A stretch of DNA of 62,859 nucleotides from JBPBQZ01 sp050955105 (GCA_050955105.1 JBPBQZ010000058.1:1-62859); one strand, 5' to 3'. Counted from the stretch's first letter, positions 43,185-52,687 are shown. Made by a program: numbers and translations. The notes: generated by a model from the letters alone, not told the origin.

Positions 43185-44801
43185 ATGGAATACAAGGATC
43201 TACGCGACTTTATCCAGCGTCTGGAGCAACTCGGTGCGCTACGCCGCATAGCGCAGCCGGTGTCGCCGGTGCTGGAAATTACCGAAGTCTGCGACCGTGC
43301 ATTGAAGGCGGGCGGCCCGGCCTTGCTGTTCGAGCAGCCCAGCCCCTATTCGATGCCGGTGCTTGGCAATTTATTTGGCACACCCGAACGTGTTGCCTTG
43401 GGCATGGGTATCGATGCGCCCGCTTCGGCAGGTTCCAGCGAAGCCCATCGCAGCGCTGCCTTCGAATCGCTGCGCGACGTGGGCCGCTTGCTGTCGGCGC
43501 TGAAAGAGCCTGAACCGCCACGCGGCTTGCGCGATACCGGGCGGCTGCTGTCGATGGCGAAAGCGGTGTGGGACATGGCGCCGCGTCAAGTGCGCAGCCC
43601 CGTGTGCCAGGAACTGGTATGGGAAGGCAATGATGTGGATCTGGGCCGCTTGCCGATTCAAACCTGCTGGCCGGGCGACGCCGCGCCTCTCATCACCTGG
43701 GGGCTGACGATTACGCGTGGACCGCACAAACGTCGGCAGAACCTGGGCATCTATCGGCAACAGGTGATCGGCCGCAACAAGCTCATCATGCGCTGGCTGG
43801 CGCACCGTGGCGGCGCGCTCGATTTTCGTGAATTCGCATTGGCCAATCCAGGACAGCCCTACCCGGTTGCGGTAGCGCTTGGGGCCGATCCGGCGACCAT
43901 GCTGGGCGCGGTGACGCCAGTTCCCGATACGCTTTCCGAATATCAGTTCGCCGGCTTACTGCGCGGCAGCCGCACCGAAGTAGCCCGTTGCCTCACGCCC
44001 GGACTGGAATCGCTGCAGGTTCCCGCGCGCGCCGAGATCGTCCTGGAAGGTTTCATCCTGCCCGCCCCCGCCGCGGCGCGTGCCGCTGATTCCGCCGCGC
44101 GCAGCGGCGCGGCGCCGGGTGACGCGGCGCGCCGTGGACCACCGACAGGCAGCGCTACTGCCGCCTATGAACACGCGCTGGAAGGGCCATACGGTGACCA
44201 CACCGGCTATTACAACGAACAGGAGTGGTTCCCCGTTTTCACGGTCGAGCGCATTACGATGCGGCGCGACGCGCTATATCACTCCACTTACACCGGCAAG
44301 CCGCCTGACGAACCGGCGGTGCTGGGCGTGGCGCTGAATGAGGTTTTCGTGCCGCTGCTGCAGAAGCAGTTTCCTGAGATCACCGACTTCTACCTGCCGC
44401 CCGAAGGCTGCAGCTATCGCATGGCGGTGGTGCAGATGCGCAAGAGCTATCCGGGCCATGCCAAGCGCGTGATGTTTGGGGTCTGGAGTTTCCTGCGGCA
44501 GTTCATGTACACCAAATTCATCGTGGTGGTCGATGAAGACGTGGCGATCCGCGATTGGAAGGAAGTGATCTGGGCCATCACCACACGCGTCGATCCGGTC
44601 CGCGATACGGTGATAGTCGAACAAACGCCTATCGATTACCTGGATTTCGCCTCGCCGGTGGCTGGCCTGGGCTCGAAAATGGGCCTCGACGCCACCAATA
44701 AATGGCCCGGCGAAACGCAGCGTGAATGGGGGCGGCCGATTGTCATGGATCCGGCCGTACGCGCGCGCGTCGATCCGCTGTGCCGCGATCTGGGTTTTTG
44801 A
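43185..44801 (+). CDS. ubiD: UbiD-family decarboxylase (4-hydroxy-3-polyprenylbenzoate decarboxylase)
   Basis: This prenylated-FMN enzyme decarboxylates the ubiquinone precursor. In 538 residues it begins MEYKDLRDFIQRLEQLGALRRI. It shows NLGIYRQQVIGRNKLIMRWLAHRGGA (prFMN site), ALGADPATMLGAVTPVPDTLSEY, GPYGDHTGYYNEQE, FLRQFMYTKFIVVVDEDV and MGLDATNKWPGE. Between EIVLEGFILP and EGPYGDHTG there is an Ala/Arg/Gly-rich insertion of about 40 residues (near 293–335) where homologues have a handful. This explains the extra length. Confidence 0.93.
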   Translation: MEYKDLRDFIQRLEQLGALRRIAQPVSPVLEITEVCDRALKAGGPALLFEQPSPYSMPVLGNLFGTPERVALGMGIDAPASAGSSEAHRSAAFESLRDVGRLLSALKEPEPPRGLRDTGRLLSMAKAVWDMAPRQVRSPVCQELVWEGNDVDLGRLPIQTCWPGDAAPLITWGLTITRGPHKRRQNLGIYRQQVIGRNKLIMRWLAHRGGALDFREFALANPGQPYPVAVALGADPATMLGAVTPVPDTLSEYQFAGLLRGSRTEVARCLTPGLESLQVPARAEIVLEGFILPAPAAARAADSAARSGAAPGDAARRGPPTGSATAAYEHALEGPYGDHTGYYNEQEWFPVFTVERITMRRDALYHSTYTGKPPDEPAVLGVALNEVFVPLLQKQFPEITDFYLPPEGCSYRMAVVQMRKSYPGHAKRVMFGVWSFLRQFMYTKFIVVVDEDVAIRDWKEVIWAITTRVDPVRDTVIVEQTPIDYLDFASPVAGLGSKMGLDATNKWPGETQREWGRPIVMDPAVRARVDPLCRDLGF

Positions 44802-44910
44802 AGGACCGCGCTCGTGCAGGCTCGCTCCTCTCATGTCAGGCGGAGGCAGCTCTAGACTGCCCCTGGCACGGCGCCCCTACAGCGGCGCGCGTGCCGCTTG
44901 CACGCACTGG

Positions 44911-45171
44911 TCAATAGCGACGCCAGTGGCGATAGTGGTGGTAATAGGGGCGACCGTAGTAGCCATAGCGGGGGCCGTAGTAAACCGGACCTGGACGATA
45001 GACTACCGCTGGCGGTCCGTAATAGACCGGTGGGGGCGCCACATACACCGGCGCCGGCGCGTAGCCGTAGGGCACGCCGATACCGATACCGATGTTGACG
45101 CGGGCTTCGGCCATACCTGAGACGGCCATTGCGGCGCCGGCCAAAGCCAGGCAGGAAAGGACTTTTTTCAC
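44911..45171 (-). CDS. Small Tyr/Pro-rich exported protein
   Basis: The 86-residue protein has a signal peptide (VKKVLSCLALAGAAMAVSGMAEA). The mature part is Tyr, Pro and Gly rich (VYVAPPPVYYGPP, VYYGPRYGYYGRPYY) and ends in HHYRHWRRY. The start is GTG 45171 with GGAG 7 nt upstream. Such short PxPV/YYGP proteins are common in Burkholderiales; their function is unknown. Confidence 0.72.
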   Translation of the reverse strand: MKKVLSCLALAGAAMAVSGMAEARVNIGIGIGVPYGYAPAPVYVAPPPVYYGPPAVVYRPGPVYYGPRYGYYGRPYYHHYRHWRRY

Positions 45172-45492
45172 GGTGGTTCTCCAGCTAAGTGCATAACTAC
45201 TGTGTACGACTGCAATTTACTTAAGAACCGTCCTCGGAGTGGTGAAGACTTGTTGCAAATTGCAAGGGCGGCTCAGCAGCACGGCACGCCTGGCGCGGCC
45301 TTCGCCGAGGAATAGGATTGAACAAAGGAAGCGGGCAAGAGGCCTATGCGGCTGGGGTTCCAGGACCGTTTCCGACGCTTGCTCAAGCCAGCCAGGAGTA
45401 TCCCAAAATGATTGGGCGCTCCCTATCAGGCAATTCCTAATTCCTCGACGGTCTCCGGTAACGTCCGATTACAAATGGCTTAAAAGAAAGAA
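45172..45492. other. Intergenic region, no gene seen
   Basis: These 321 nt lie between the Tyr-rich gene and the end of the FAD-dehydrogenase operon. No frame is supported on either strand. The AT-rich segment 45190–45260 probably carries the promoter of the Tyr-rich gene. Confidence 0.35.
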
Positions 45493-47304
45493 CTATATCT
45501 GCCGTTCGTCGGTTGGCGCAGGCGCGGCGACGGACACCGCCACGCGTTCGGCATTGGCAGCCTGCTGCAATTGTTCCGCACCGGCGAGGTAACGGCCGAC
45601 GATATAGCCATAGGTGAGAATCGGCCCGAGCGTAATACCGGCTCCCGGATAGTTGCCGCCCATGATGCTGGCCGAATCGTTGCCCACGGCAAACAGTCCT
45701 TCGACTGGCTGGCCGGCGCGGTCGAGCACGCGCCCGTGCGGATCGGTCTTGATACCGTCGAACGTGCCGAGATCGCCCATGATGATCTTCACCGCGTAAT
45801 AAGGGCCCTTCGCAATCGGCCCGACGTTGGGGTTCGGTTTGATGGCCGGGTCGCCGAGGTAGCGGTTGAAGGCGGTCGAGCCACGCTGGAACTCCGGGTC
45901 TTCGCCTTTTGCCGCGCCAACGTTGTACTGCCGCACGGTCTGCTCGAGTGCCACGGGATCGATGCCCGCCACGCGGCCGAGTTCGGCCAGCGTGTTGCCC
46001 TTCAACAGATAACCGCTGGACGTGTAAAGCGACAACGGAATCGGTGCCGGCTTGGCGAAGCCCAGGCCGTATTTGCGGATGGTGCGATGGTCGCAAACCA
46101 GCCACGCGGCGGTTTCGGTCTCGCCCGCACAGGTACGCAGCATCGCTTCGCCGACATCGTGATAGGAATTCGACTCGTTGACAAAACGCTTGCCATGCCG
46201 ATTGACGGCGATGATGCCAGGCTTGTAGCGATCGACCAGATGCGGGAACACGCCGATCTTGCCCTTGCCCAGCGGCACTTCCGATACGGGAATCCAGGCC
46301 GCCGCATTCGGGTAGCCACCCTCGAAGGCACCGCCGGCCGCCTCGGCCATGCGCACGCCATCGCCGGTATTGCCCTCGGGTGCCGGCGTAGCATGCCGGC
46401 CGCCACGCGCCACGTGCGGAAAGACCTGCGCGGTGCGCGTCGGGTCACCGGGGAAACCGCCGGATGCCAACACCACGCCATGCGTGGCGATAATGCGCTG
46501 CGGTCCATCCTTGCCGTCGACGAGCGCGCCGATGACGCGGCCGTTTTCACGCAACAACTCGCGCGCCGGCGTTTCAGTGTAAAGCGGAATATTGAGATCG
46601 AAAGCCGACTTCGCGAGACGCGCTACCAGCGCGTTGCCGCTGGTCAGCTGCACGCCGCGTCGATAGCGCAGCAGATCGAACAAGTGCGAGCCGAGGCGCT
46701 TGAGCACGTAGATGGCCGAGGTCAGCGAACGCGTGGCATTGAAGAAATGCTTGAGCTCGTTGTTGGCCGAATTGAACATCATGCCGACGAACGTGATAGT
46801 GCGTAGCGGCGGCCGCAAGCGCTTGATTTCAGGGCCGAGCGCACGCGCATCGAACGGCAGCGCACTCACCGAGCGACCACCGCCGGCACCGGCCACCGCA
46901 CCTTTTACACCGCCCGGCGCGTCCGGATGGTAATCGGGAAACAGTTCCGTCGGCACGAACTTCACTTCTGTCTCACGCTCGAAAAATTCGAGCATGCGCG
47001 GACCATTTTCGAGAAACGCGTCGACCTTCGCGGCGTTGTAATGCGCGCCGGTCTGGTCCTTCATATAAGTGCGCGCTGCCTCGACGCTATCTTGCGAGCC
47101 GCGTCCTTTATTGAGATGGTTATTCGGTACCCAGAGGATGCCGCCCGAGAATGCCGCGGTGCCGCCGAAATACTTGGCCTTCTCGATGACAATCACGTTC
47201 AGTCCATGCTTGCGCGCGGTCACCGCCGTCGAAAGACCACCCGCGCCCGCGCCGATGACCAAGACATCGCAAGTTATCGTCGAGCCTGCTGCAGCGTTTG
47301 CCAT
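45493..47304 (-). CDS. FAD-dependent 3-ketosteroid-dehydrogenase/fumarate-reductase-like oxidoreductase
   Basis: The 603-residue flavoprotein of the FAD_binding_2 family has dinucleotide motif VLVIGAGAGGLSTAVTARKHG, then KYFGGTAAFSGGILWVPNN. Its substrate-domain stretches include GVVLASGGFPGDPTRTAQVF and the C-terminal FAVGNDSASIMGGNYPGAGITLGPILTYGYIVGRYL. This is the layout of KstD-type 1-dehydrogenases. AAGGAG lies 8 nt before ATG 47304. It is the last gene of the pobA–pca operon, an unusual partner; the substrate is unknown. Confidence 0.88.
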   Translation of the reverse strand: MANAAAGSTITCDVLVIGAGAGGLSTAVTARKHGLNVIVIEKAKYFGGTAAFSGGILWVPNNHLNKGRGSQDSVEAARTYMKDQTGAHYNAAKVDAFLENGPRMLEFFERETEVKFVPTELFPDYHPDAPGGVKGAVAGAGGGRSVSALPFDARALGPEIKRLRPPLRTITFVGMMFNSANNELKHFFNATRSLTSAIYVLKRLGSHLFDLLRYRRGVQLTSGNALVARLAKSAFDLNIPLYTETPARELLRENGRVIGALVDGKDGPQRIIATHGVVLASGGFPGDPTRTAQVFPHVARGGRHATPAPEGNTGDGVRMAEAAGGAFEGGYPNAAAWIPVSEVPLGKGKIGVFPHLVDRYKPGIIAVNRHGKRFVNESNSYHDVGEAMLRTCAGETETAAWLVCDHRTIRKYGLGFAKPAPIPLSLYTSSGYLLKGNTLAELGRVAGIDPVALEQTVRQYNVGAAKGEDPEFQRGSTAFNRYLGDPAIKPNPNVGPIAKGPYYAVKIIMGDLGTFDGIKTDPHGRVLDRAGQPVEGLFAVGNDSASIMGGNYPGAGITLGPILTYGYIVGRYLAGAEQLQQAANAERVAVSVAAPAPTDERQI

Positions 47305-47385
47305 CCGTGTTTCTCCTTTACTTCTCAACCAGCAATCAGAGGCGGCGTCAGTCGTCGCACGCGCCGCCGGCTTAACCGGCCCGCT

Positions 47386-47772
47386 TCAGGCCGTCTTGTC
47401 TTGTTCGCTGAAAATGCGTTCGGCCAGATGGAAGGCCGAGTTTGCCGCCGGCACGCCGCAATAGATTGCGGTCTGCATCAGCACTTCCTTGATCTGATCG
47501 CGCGTCACGCCGTTGTTCTTGGCGGCACGCAGGTGCAGTGCCAACTCTTCGCTGCGATTGATCGCCACCATGATGGCGATTGTCAGCAGGCTGCGCGTAT
47601 GCCGCGGCAACCCTTCACGCGTCCAGATCTCGCCCCACGCATAGCGCGTGATCAAGTCTTGAAATTCGCTGGTCAGTTCGCTGCGGTTGGCCAGCGAACG
47701 CTCGACGTGCGCCTCGCCCAGCACCGCGCGCCGCACTCCCATACCTGCTTCGTAGCGTGCTTCGTCGTCCAT
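47386..47772 (-). CDS. pcaC: 4-carboxymuconolactone decarboxylase
   Basis: This enzyme decarboxylates gamma-carboxymuconolactone to beta-ketoadipate enol-lactone. In 128 residues it shows RYEAGMGVRRAVLG, LITRYAWGEIWTREGLPRHTRSLLTIA and ALHLRAAKNNGVTRDQIKEVLMQTAIYCGVPAAN, the AhpD-like core with the catalytic His/Glu/Cys region. It is 2 nt after pcaD, so it is in the same operon. Confidence 0.96.
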   Translation of the reverse strand: MDDEARYEAGMGVRRAVLGEAHVERSLANRSELTSEFQDLITRYAWGEIWTREGLPRHTRSLLTIAIMVAINRSEELALHLRAAKNNGVTRDQIKEVLMQTAIYCGVPAANSAFHLAERIFSEQDKTA

Positions 47773-47774
47773 GA

Positions 47775-48554
47775 TTACTCCGTCAGAAAAGCGAGCACCG
47801 CGCGGTTGAACGCGTCGGCCTGCTCGACATTTGAGATATGCGAGGCGTCCAGTTCAAGATAGCGCGCGCCGGCGATGTGATCGGCCAGCCACAGGCCTTG
47901 CTCGGGCGTCGCGGCCAGATCGTGCGTGCCCGCGATCACCAGCGTCGGCGCCTTGATGGCGGCGGTCTCGTCGCGCAGGTCGGCATCGCGGATGGCTTCG
48001 CAATTCGCTGCGTAGCCGTCGCCGGAGGTGGCGACCAAGGTGGCGCGCAACGCTGCCAGCGCCGCCGGCTCGCGCTCGCGGAAGGCGGGCGTCAGCCAGC
48101 GCTCAAGCACCGGTGCCGCCAACACTTCCATGCCTTCGCGGCGCGCCCGCTCGGCGCGCGGCGTCCAGATTTCAGCCGAGCCGATCAAGGCCGCTGTGTT
48201 GCAAAGTACCAGCCGGTCGATGCGCGCCGCATAGCGCGCGCCGAGTGCGATGCCGGTCAGGCCGCCCATCGATATCCCGCAAAAGTGCGCGCGCTCGATG
48301 CCGAGCTGGTCCATCAGCCCGATCACGTCACCGGATAGTTGCGCGATCGTGTACGGACCCGCCGGCACCGCCGACTGGCCGTGGCCGCGCGTGTCGTAGC
48401 GCAGCACTCGAAAACGCCGAGAAAAGGTGGCGAGTTGGCCCGACCATAGATTCAGATTGGTACCGAGGGAATTCGACAGCACCAGCCAGTCGCCGGTCTC
48501 CGGACCGTCGACTTGATAGTGCAGCGTCGTGCCATTGATGGTGGCGTTGGGCAT
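47775..48554 (-). CDS. pcaD: 3-oxoadipate enol-lactonase
   Basis: This alpha/beta hydrolase opens the enol-lactone to beta-ketoadipate. In 259 residues it shows LSNSLGTNLNLWSGQL, RYDTRGHGQSAVPAGPYTIA, the nucleophile elbow FCGISMGGLTG with its Ser, the acid Asp in IAGTHDLAATPEQG and the catalytic His in DASHISNVEQAD. It is of usual length, adjacent to pcaC and pcaB on the same strand. Confidence 0.96.
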   Translation of the reverse strand: MPNATINGTTLHYQVDGPETGDWLVLSNSLGTNLNLWSGQLATFSRRFRVLRYDTRGHGQSAVPAGPYTIAQLSGDVIGLMDQLGIERAHFCGISMGGLTGIALGARYAARIDRLVLCNTAALIGSAEIWTPRAERARREGMEVLAAPVLERWLTPAFREREPAALAALRATLVATSGDGYAANCEAIRDADLRDETAAIKAPTLVIAGTHDLAATPEQGLWLADHIAGARYLELDASHISNVEQADAFNRAVLAFLTE

Positions 48555-48607
48555 GTGCTCCTTCCTTTTATGGTTGGGCGCCGTGCGGGCGGCCCGGTTT
48601 TCTCTTG

Positions 48608-49993
48608 CTATGCGCCGTGGTTACCATGGGGCGCAGTTTGCGACGCGGCATAGTGAGACAGCACGGCATCGACGAACGGCGCGCTCTGGCCCACGTAGTT
48701 GGCGGGCGTGAGCAATTGGGCGAGCGCTTGCTGCGACAAATGCTGGGTAACGCGCGCATCGGCACTCAATACGTCGAGCAAGCCGCGGCCGCTGACCAAC
48801 GCCTGCTTCGACGCCTGTTCGACCAGATGATGCGCATCGAGCCGACCGATCGTCTCGCCGAGCGCCAAGGTCACTGCTTCGCCAAGAATCAAACCGTGCG
48901 TTAAATCGAGATTGCGCGATAGCCGAGCGACGTCGACCTCCAGCCCCTCGACGATCCCGCTAATTTGAGACACGGCGCCGCACGCCAGGCGCGCCAGGTC
49001 GGGCAAGGCTTCCCACTCTGCCTGCCAACCGCCCAGCGCACGTTCATGTTCTTGCACCATGCCGGCAAACACGGTCGCCACCAGCCCGGGCGCGCGTACC
49101 GCGGCAGCCAGCACCGCGGCGCTACCGACCGGATTGCGCTTGTGCGGCATCGTCGACGAGCCACCCTTGCCGGCAGCGGCGGGCTCGGCCAATTCGCCGA
49201 TTTCCGTTTGCATCATCAGTGACACGTCGCGCGCGATCTTGCCCATGCTGCCGATCACGAGGCCAAACAGGCCGGCCAGTTCGGCGATACGGTCGCGCTG
49301 CGAATGCCAGGGCACATCGGGCAAGCCCAGGCCCAATGCATCGGCCAGGCCGCGCGCCACCGCCGGCGCCTGCGCGCCCAGGCTGGCCAGCGTGCCGGCC
49401 GCGCCGCCGAACTGCAGCATGCACACGCGTTGGCGTATTTCGGCCAAGCGCTGGCGATGGCGCAATGCAGCGTCGAGCCATTGCGCGAACTTCAGGCCGA
49501 GCGTGATCGGTAAGGCCTGTTGCAGCCAGGTGCGTCCTACCATCGGTGTGGCGCGATGCGCCTGCGCCTGACGCGCCAGTGCCGCGCTCAGCGATGCCAG
49601 CAAGCCACCCAGCAAGTCGAGCGTGGCACGGCATTGCAGCACCAGCCCGGTATCGATGATGTCTTGGCTGGTAGCGCCCCAATGGACGAACTTGGCCGCC
49701 TGCTCGTCCTGCGCCTGCACGCGCGCAGTCAACTGCTTGACCAGGGGGATGGCCAGGTTGCCTGCCAGCGCGGCCGCCATGGCAAGCGCCGGCAGATCGA
49801 GTTGCTCGGCCTTGCAGGCGGCGGCAATCGGCGCCACCGCGCTGGCCGGCACGACACCGGCCGCCGCCGAGGCATGCGTCAACGCGGCTTCGACGTCCAG
49901 CATGCCCTGCACGGTGTTTTCCGGTGACCAGATTGCCAGTGCCGCCTCGGTGCTGAACAGCGCGTCGGTCAATCGACCGCTCAATGCGTGCAT
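48608..49993 (-). CDS. pcaB: 3-carboxy-cis,cis-muconate cycloisomerase
   Basis: This fumarase/aspartase-superfamily enzyme cyclises carboxymuconate to gamma-carboxymuconolactone. In 461 residues it shows FVHWGATSQDIIDTG, GRTWLQQALPITLGLK and the superfamily signature KGGSSTMPHKRNPVGSA. C-terminal helices complete the fold. It is part of the operon between pcaJ and pcaD. Confidence 0.95.
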   Translation of the reverse strand: MHALSGRLTDALFSTEAALAIWSPENTVQGMLDVEAALTHASAAAGVVPASAVAPIAAACKAEQLDLPALAMAAALAGNLAIPLVKQLTARVQAQDEQAAKFVHWGATSQDIIDTGLVLQCRATLDLLGGLLASLSAALARQAQAHRATPMVGRTWLQQALPITLGLKFAQWLDAALRHRQRLAEIRQRVCMLQFGGAAGTLASLGAQAPAVARGLADALGLGLPDVPWHSQRDRIAELAGLFGLVIGSMGKIARDVSLMMQTEIGELAEPAAAGKGGSSTMPHKRNPVGSAAVLAAAVRAPGLVATVFAGMVQEHERALGGWQAEWEALPDLARLACGAVSQISGIVEGLEVDVARLSRNLDLTHGLILGEAVTLALGETIGRLDAHHLVEQASKQALVSGRGLLDVLSADARVTQHLSQQALAQLLTPANYVGQSAPFVDAVLSHYAASQTAPHGNHGA

Positions 49994-50006
49994 GCGGATC
50001 CCGTCA

Positions 50007-50669
50007 TCACGAGGCCGCCGCGGCTGCGAGCGGCGCGTACTGCATCGGCACGCCCGTCAGCCGCTGCAGCTCAGCGAAATCGATGTCGGCGAAAATCTCG
50101 CGCACGATAAAGCCTTCGGGACCGATGTCGATCATTGCCAGATCGGTATAAACACGATCGACGCACTGCAATCCCGTGAGCGGATAAGAGCACTCCCCCA
50201 CCAGCTTGCTCTCGCCCTGCTTGGTCAGGTGCTCCATCATGATGTAGACCTGCTTGGCACCGATCGCCAGGTCCATGGCGCCGCCGACCGCCGGAATCGC
50301 ATCGGGTGCGCCGGTATGCCAGTTCGCCAGGTCACCGGTGGCCGATACCTGGAACGCACCCAGCACACAAATATCGAGATGGCCGCCGCGCATCATGGCG
50401 AATGAATCGGCATGATGGAAGAAGGATGCGCCAGCGCGCTGCGTTACATGCTGCTTGCCGGCGTTGATCAGTTCATCGTCTTCGTCGCCCGGCGCCGGTG
50501 CCGGGCCCATGCCCAGAATGCCGTTCTCGCTGTGCAGCACCACTTCGCGCTCGGCGGCCAGATGGTTGCCCACCAGCGTCGGCACGCCGATACCCAGGTT
50601 GACATAGGCGCCGTCCGGAATATCACGAGCGACGCGCGCGGCCATTTCGTTACGGGTCAGTCGTTTCAT
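50007..50669 (-). CDS. pcaJ: 3-oxoadipate CoA-transferase, subunit B
   Basis: This is the beta subunit that, with PcaI, moves CoA from succinyl-CoA to beta-ketoadipate. In 220 residues it shows DGAYVNLGIGVPTLVGNHL and SENGILGMGP (catalytic Glu in the ENG motif), then GHLDICVLGAFQVSATGDLANW and GAMDLAIGAKQVYIMMEH. Its ATG overlaps the pcaI stop by 4 nt. Confidence 0.96.
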   Translation of the reverse strand: MKRLTRNEMAARVARDIPDGAYVNLGIGVPTLVGNHLAAEREVVLHSENGILGMGPAPAPGDEDDELINAGKQHVTQRAGASFFHHADSFAMMRGGHLDICVLGAFQVSATGDLANWHTGAPDAIPAVGGAMDLAIGAKQVYIMMEHLTKQGESKLVGECSYPLTGLQCVDRVYTDLAMIDIGPEGFIVREIFADIDFAELQRLTGVPMQYAPLAAAAAS

Positions 50670-51361
50670 TGGATGCCCTCCTTGGACGCGGCGGCGAGCG
50701 GCGTCAACTGCACCACGCGCTGCACAAAGATGCCCGGCGTGACCACCGCTTCCGCATCGAGTTCGCCGAGCGCAACCACTTCGCTCACCTGCACTACGGT
50801 GGTTTTGGCGGCGCTTGCCATGATCGGTCCGAAGTTACGTGCGGTCTTGCGATAAATGAGATTGCCCCAGCGATCGGCGCGCAGCGCTTTCACGAGCGCG
50901 AAGTCCGCATGCAGCGGCGCTTCGAGCACGTAATGCTTGCCGTCGATGATACGCGTCTCTTTGCCCGCGGCCAGTTGCGTACCATAGCCGGTGGGCGAGA
51001 AAAAACCGCCGATGCCGGCGCCCGCCGCGCGAATGCGTTCGGCCAGATTGCCTTGCGGCACCAGCTCCAGCTCAAGTTCGCCTGAACGATACAGCGCGTC
51101 GAACACGTAGGAATCGGTCTGCCGTGGAAACGAGCAGATCATCTTGCGCACACGCTTGGCCGCAAGCAAGGCCGCAAGCCCAGTGTCGCCATTGCCGGCG
51201 TTGTTGTTGACGATGGTCAGGTCGCGCGCGCCCTGCTCGATCAATGCGTCGATCAACTCGGCCGGCATGCCGGCATTGCCGAAGCCGCCGATCATGATGG
51301 TCGCGCCGTCCGGCACGTCAGCCAGCGCGGCGGCGGGCGATTCCCAAATCTTGTTGATCAT
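50666..51361 (-). CDS. pcaI: 3-oxoadipate CoA-transferase, subunit A
   Basis: This is the alpha subunit of the beta-ketoadipate CoA-transferase. In 231 residues it shows DGATIMIGGFGNAGMPAELIDAL, LTIVNNNAGNGDTGLAALL, GAGIGGFFSPTGYGTQLA and ADFALVKALRADRWGNLIYRK, all family signatures. It lies 6 nt after pobA and overlaps pcaJ. Confidence 0.96.
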   Translation of the reverse strand: MINKIWESPAAALADVPDGATIMIGGFGNAGMPAELIDALIEQGARDLTIVNNNAGNGDTGLAALLAAKRVRKMICSFPRQTDSYVFDALYRSGELELELVPQGNLAERIRAAGAGIGGFFSPTGYGTQLAAGKETRIIDGKHYVLEAPLHADFALVKALRADRWGNLIYRKTARNFGPIMASAAKTTVVQVSEVVALGELDAEAVVTPGIFVQRVVQLTPLAAASKEGIQ

Positions 51362-51367
51362 GGTTCC

Positions 51368-52552
51368 TCAATGCGTGAATGGCAGACCGACGTAATTCTC
51401 CGACAATGCGCGGGCGGCTGCTTCCGAAGACGTCACGAACCTGAGTTCCGATAATTTCAGACGCTTCGTGAACGGTGTGTCTTCGGGCGAAACGTGCAAC
51501 ATATTAGTCATCGAATATGAGAAATGCTCGGCGCGCCAGACGCGCCGCAGACAACGCGTGGAGTAGCTGTCGAGCAATTCGTTGCTTGAGTCACGATAGC
51601 GCGCACCGAGCGCTTCGGCCAGCAGCCGCACGTCGGCCACCGCCAGGTTCATGCCTTTCGCGCCGGTCGGCGGCACGATGTGCGCAGCGTCGCCGGCCAG
51701 GAACAGGCGGCCGTACTGCATCGGTTCAGCGACGAAGCTGCGCATCGGCGCCACGCTCTTTTGCAAGATAGGGCCTTCTGCCGGACGCCAGCCATCTTCG
51801 CAGGCGAAGCGTTGATACATCTCGTTCCAGATGCGGTCGTCCGACCATTGGTCCAGGTCTTCGTCGGGCGAACACTGCAGATAAAGCCGCGTAATAGTGG
51901 GCGAGCGCATGCTGAACAGCGCGAAACCGCGCTCATGGTGCGCGTACACCAGCTCGTCAGAAGACGGCGCGGCTTCCGCCAGGATGCCAAGCCACGCGTA
52001 GGGATAGACACGCTCGAAGGTTTGCATCGCGCTGGCTGGAATGGCCGGCCGTGCAATGCCATGAAAGCCGTCGCAGCCGGCGATGTAATCACAGTCGAGC
52101 TGCTGGGCGCGGCCGGCGTGCTCGAAGCGCACCACCGGGTGTTCGCCGTCCTTGCCCTCGATGCCCGAGATCGAGACGTTCGACGCTTCGAACAGCATCG
52201 GCTGACCCGCCTCGAGCGCGGCGGCGATCATGTCGCGCACCACTTCATGCTGGCCATACACGGTGATGGCGCGGCCCGTCAGCGCGGTCATATCGATGCG
52301 ATGCCGTTGCCCTTCGAACAACAGCTCGATGCCGTGGTGCGGCAGCCCTTGCTTGCGCATGCGCTCGCCCAGCCCGGCTTCGTTCAAGGTATCGACGGTG
52401 CCCTGTTCAAGCACCCCGGCGCGGATGCGGCTTTCGCAATATTCGCGCGAACGCGCTTCGACGATGACCGATTCGATACCGCGCAGGCGCAGCAAGTGGG
52501 ACAGCAGCAGGCCCGCGGGGCCGGCGCCGATGATGGCGACCTGGGTGCGCAT
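51368..52552 (-). CDS. pobA: 4-hydroxybenzoate 3-monooxygenase
   Basis: This FAD and NAD(P)H enzyme hydroxylates 4-hydroxybenzoate to protocatechuate. In 394 residues it shows FAD motif VAIIGAGPAGLLLSHLLRL, RAGVLEQGTVDTL, IAGCDGFHGIAR (DG motif), YPYAWLGILAEAAPSSDELVYA and LAGDAAHIVPPTGAKGMNLAVADVRLL. It is first in the pobA–pcaIJBDC operon and divergent from lysR, with the 49-bp shared element between the two starts. Confidence 0.96.
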   Translation of the reverse strand: MRTQVAIIGAGPAGLLLSHLLRLRGIESVIVEARSREYCESRIRAGVLEQGTVDTLNEAGLGERMRKQGLPHHGIELLFEGQRHRIDMTALTGRAITVYGQHEVVRDMIAAALEAGQPMLFEASNVSISGIEGKDGEHPVVRFEHAGRAQQLDCDYIAGCDGFHGIARPAIPASAMQTFERVYPYAWLGILAEAAPSSDELVYAHHERGFALFSMRSPTITRLYLQCSPDEDLDQWSDDRIWNEMYQRFACEDGWRPAEGPILQKSVAPMRSFVAEPMQYGRLFLAGDAAHIVPPTGAKGMNLAVADVRLLAEALGARYRDSSNELLDSYSTRCLRRVWRAEHFSYSMTNMLHVSPEDTPFTKRLKLSELRFVTSSEAAARALSENYVGLPFTH

Positions 52553-52633
52553 GAAATCTCCTTATTCTTCGATGACGCCTGACATTCGATGGGGAAGGAC
52601 GGCAAGTGCTGCATTCTCGGTGCACAAGCACTA

Positions 52634-52682
52634 TGCGGCAATGCGATTGAGCGGATAGACTCTATACGTCCTGTCGATATCT
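52634..52682. promoter_or_regulatory. Shared 49-bp regulatory element, copy A (pobA/lysR)
   Basis: It begins TGCGGCAATGCGAT, then GATAG, TATACG and CGATATCT at fixed spacing. An ungapped comparison with 55351–55399 gives 38 of 49 identical bases by hand count. It lies 82 nt upstream of pobA and ends 5 nt before the lysR ATG. It is a likely LysR-type operator plus lysR promoter. Confidence 0.62.
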
Positions 52683-52687
52683 CTAAA

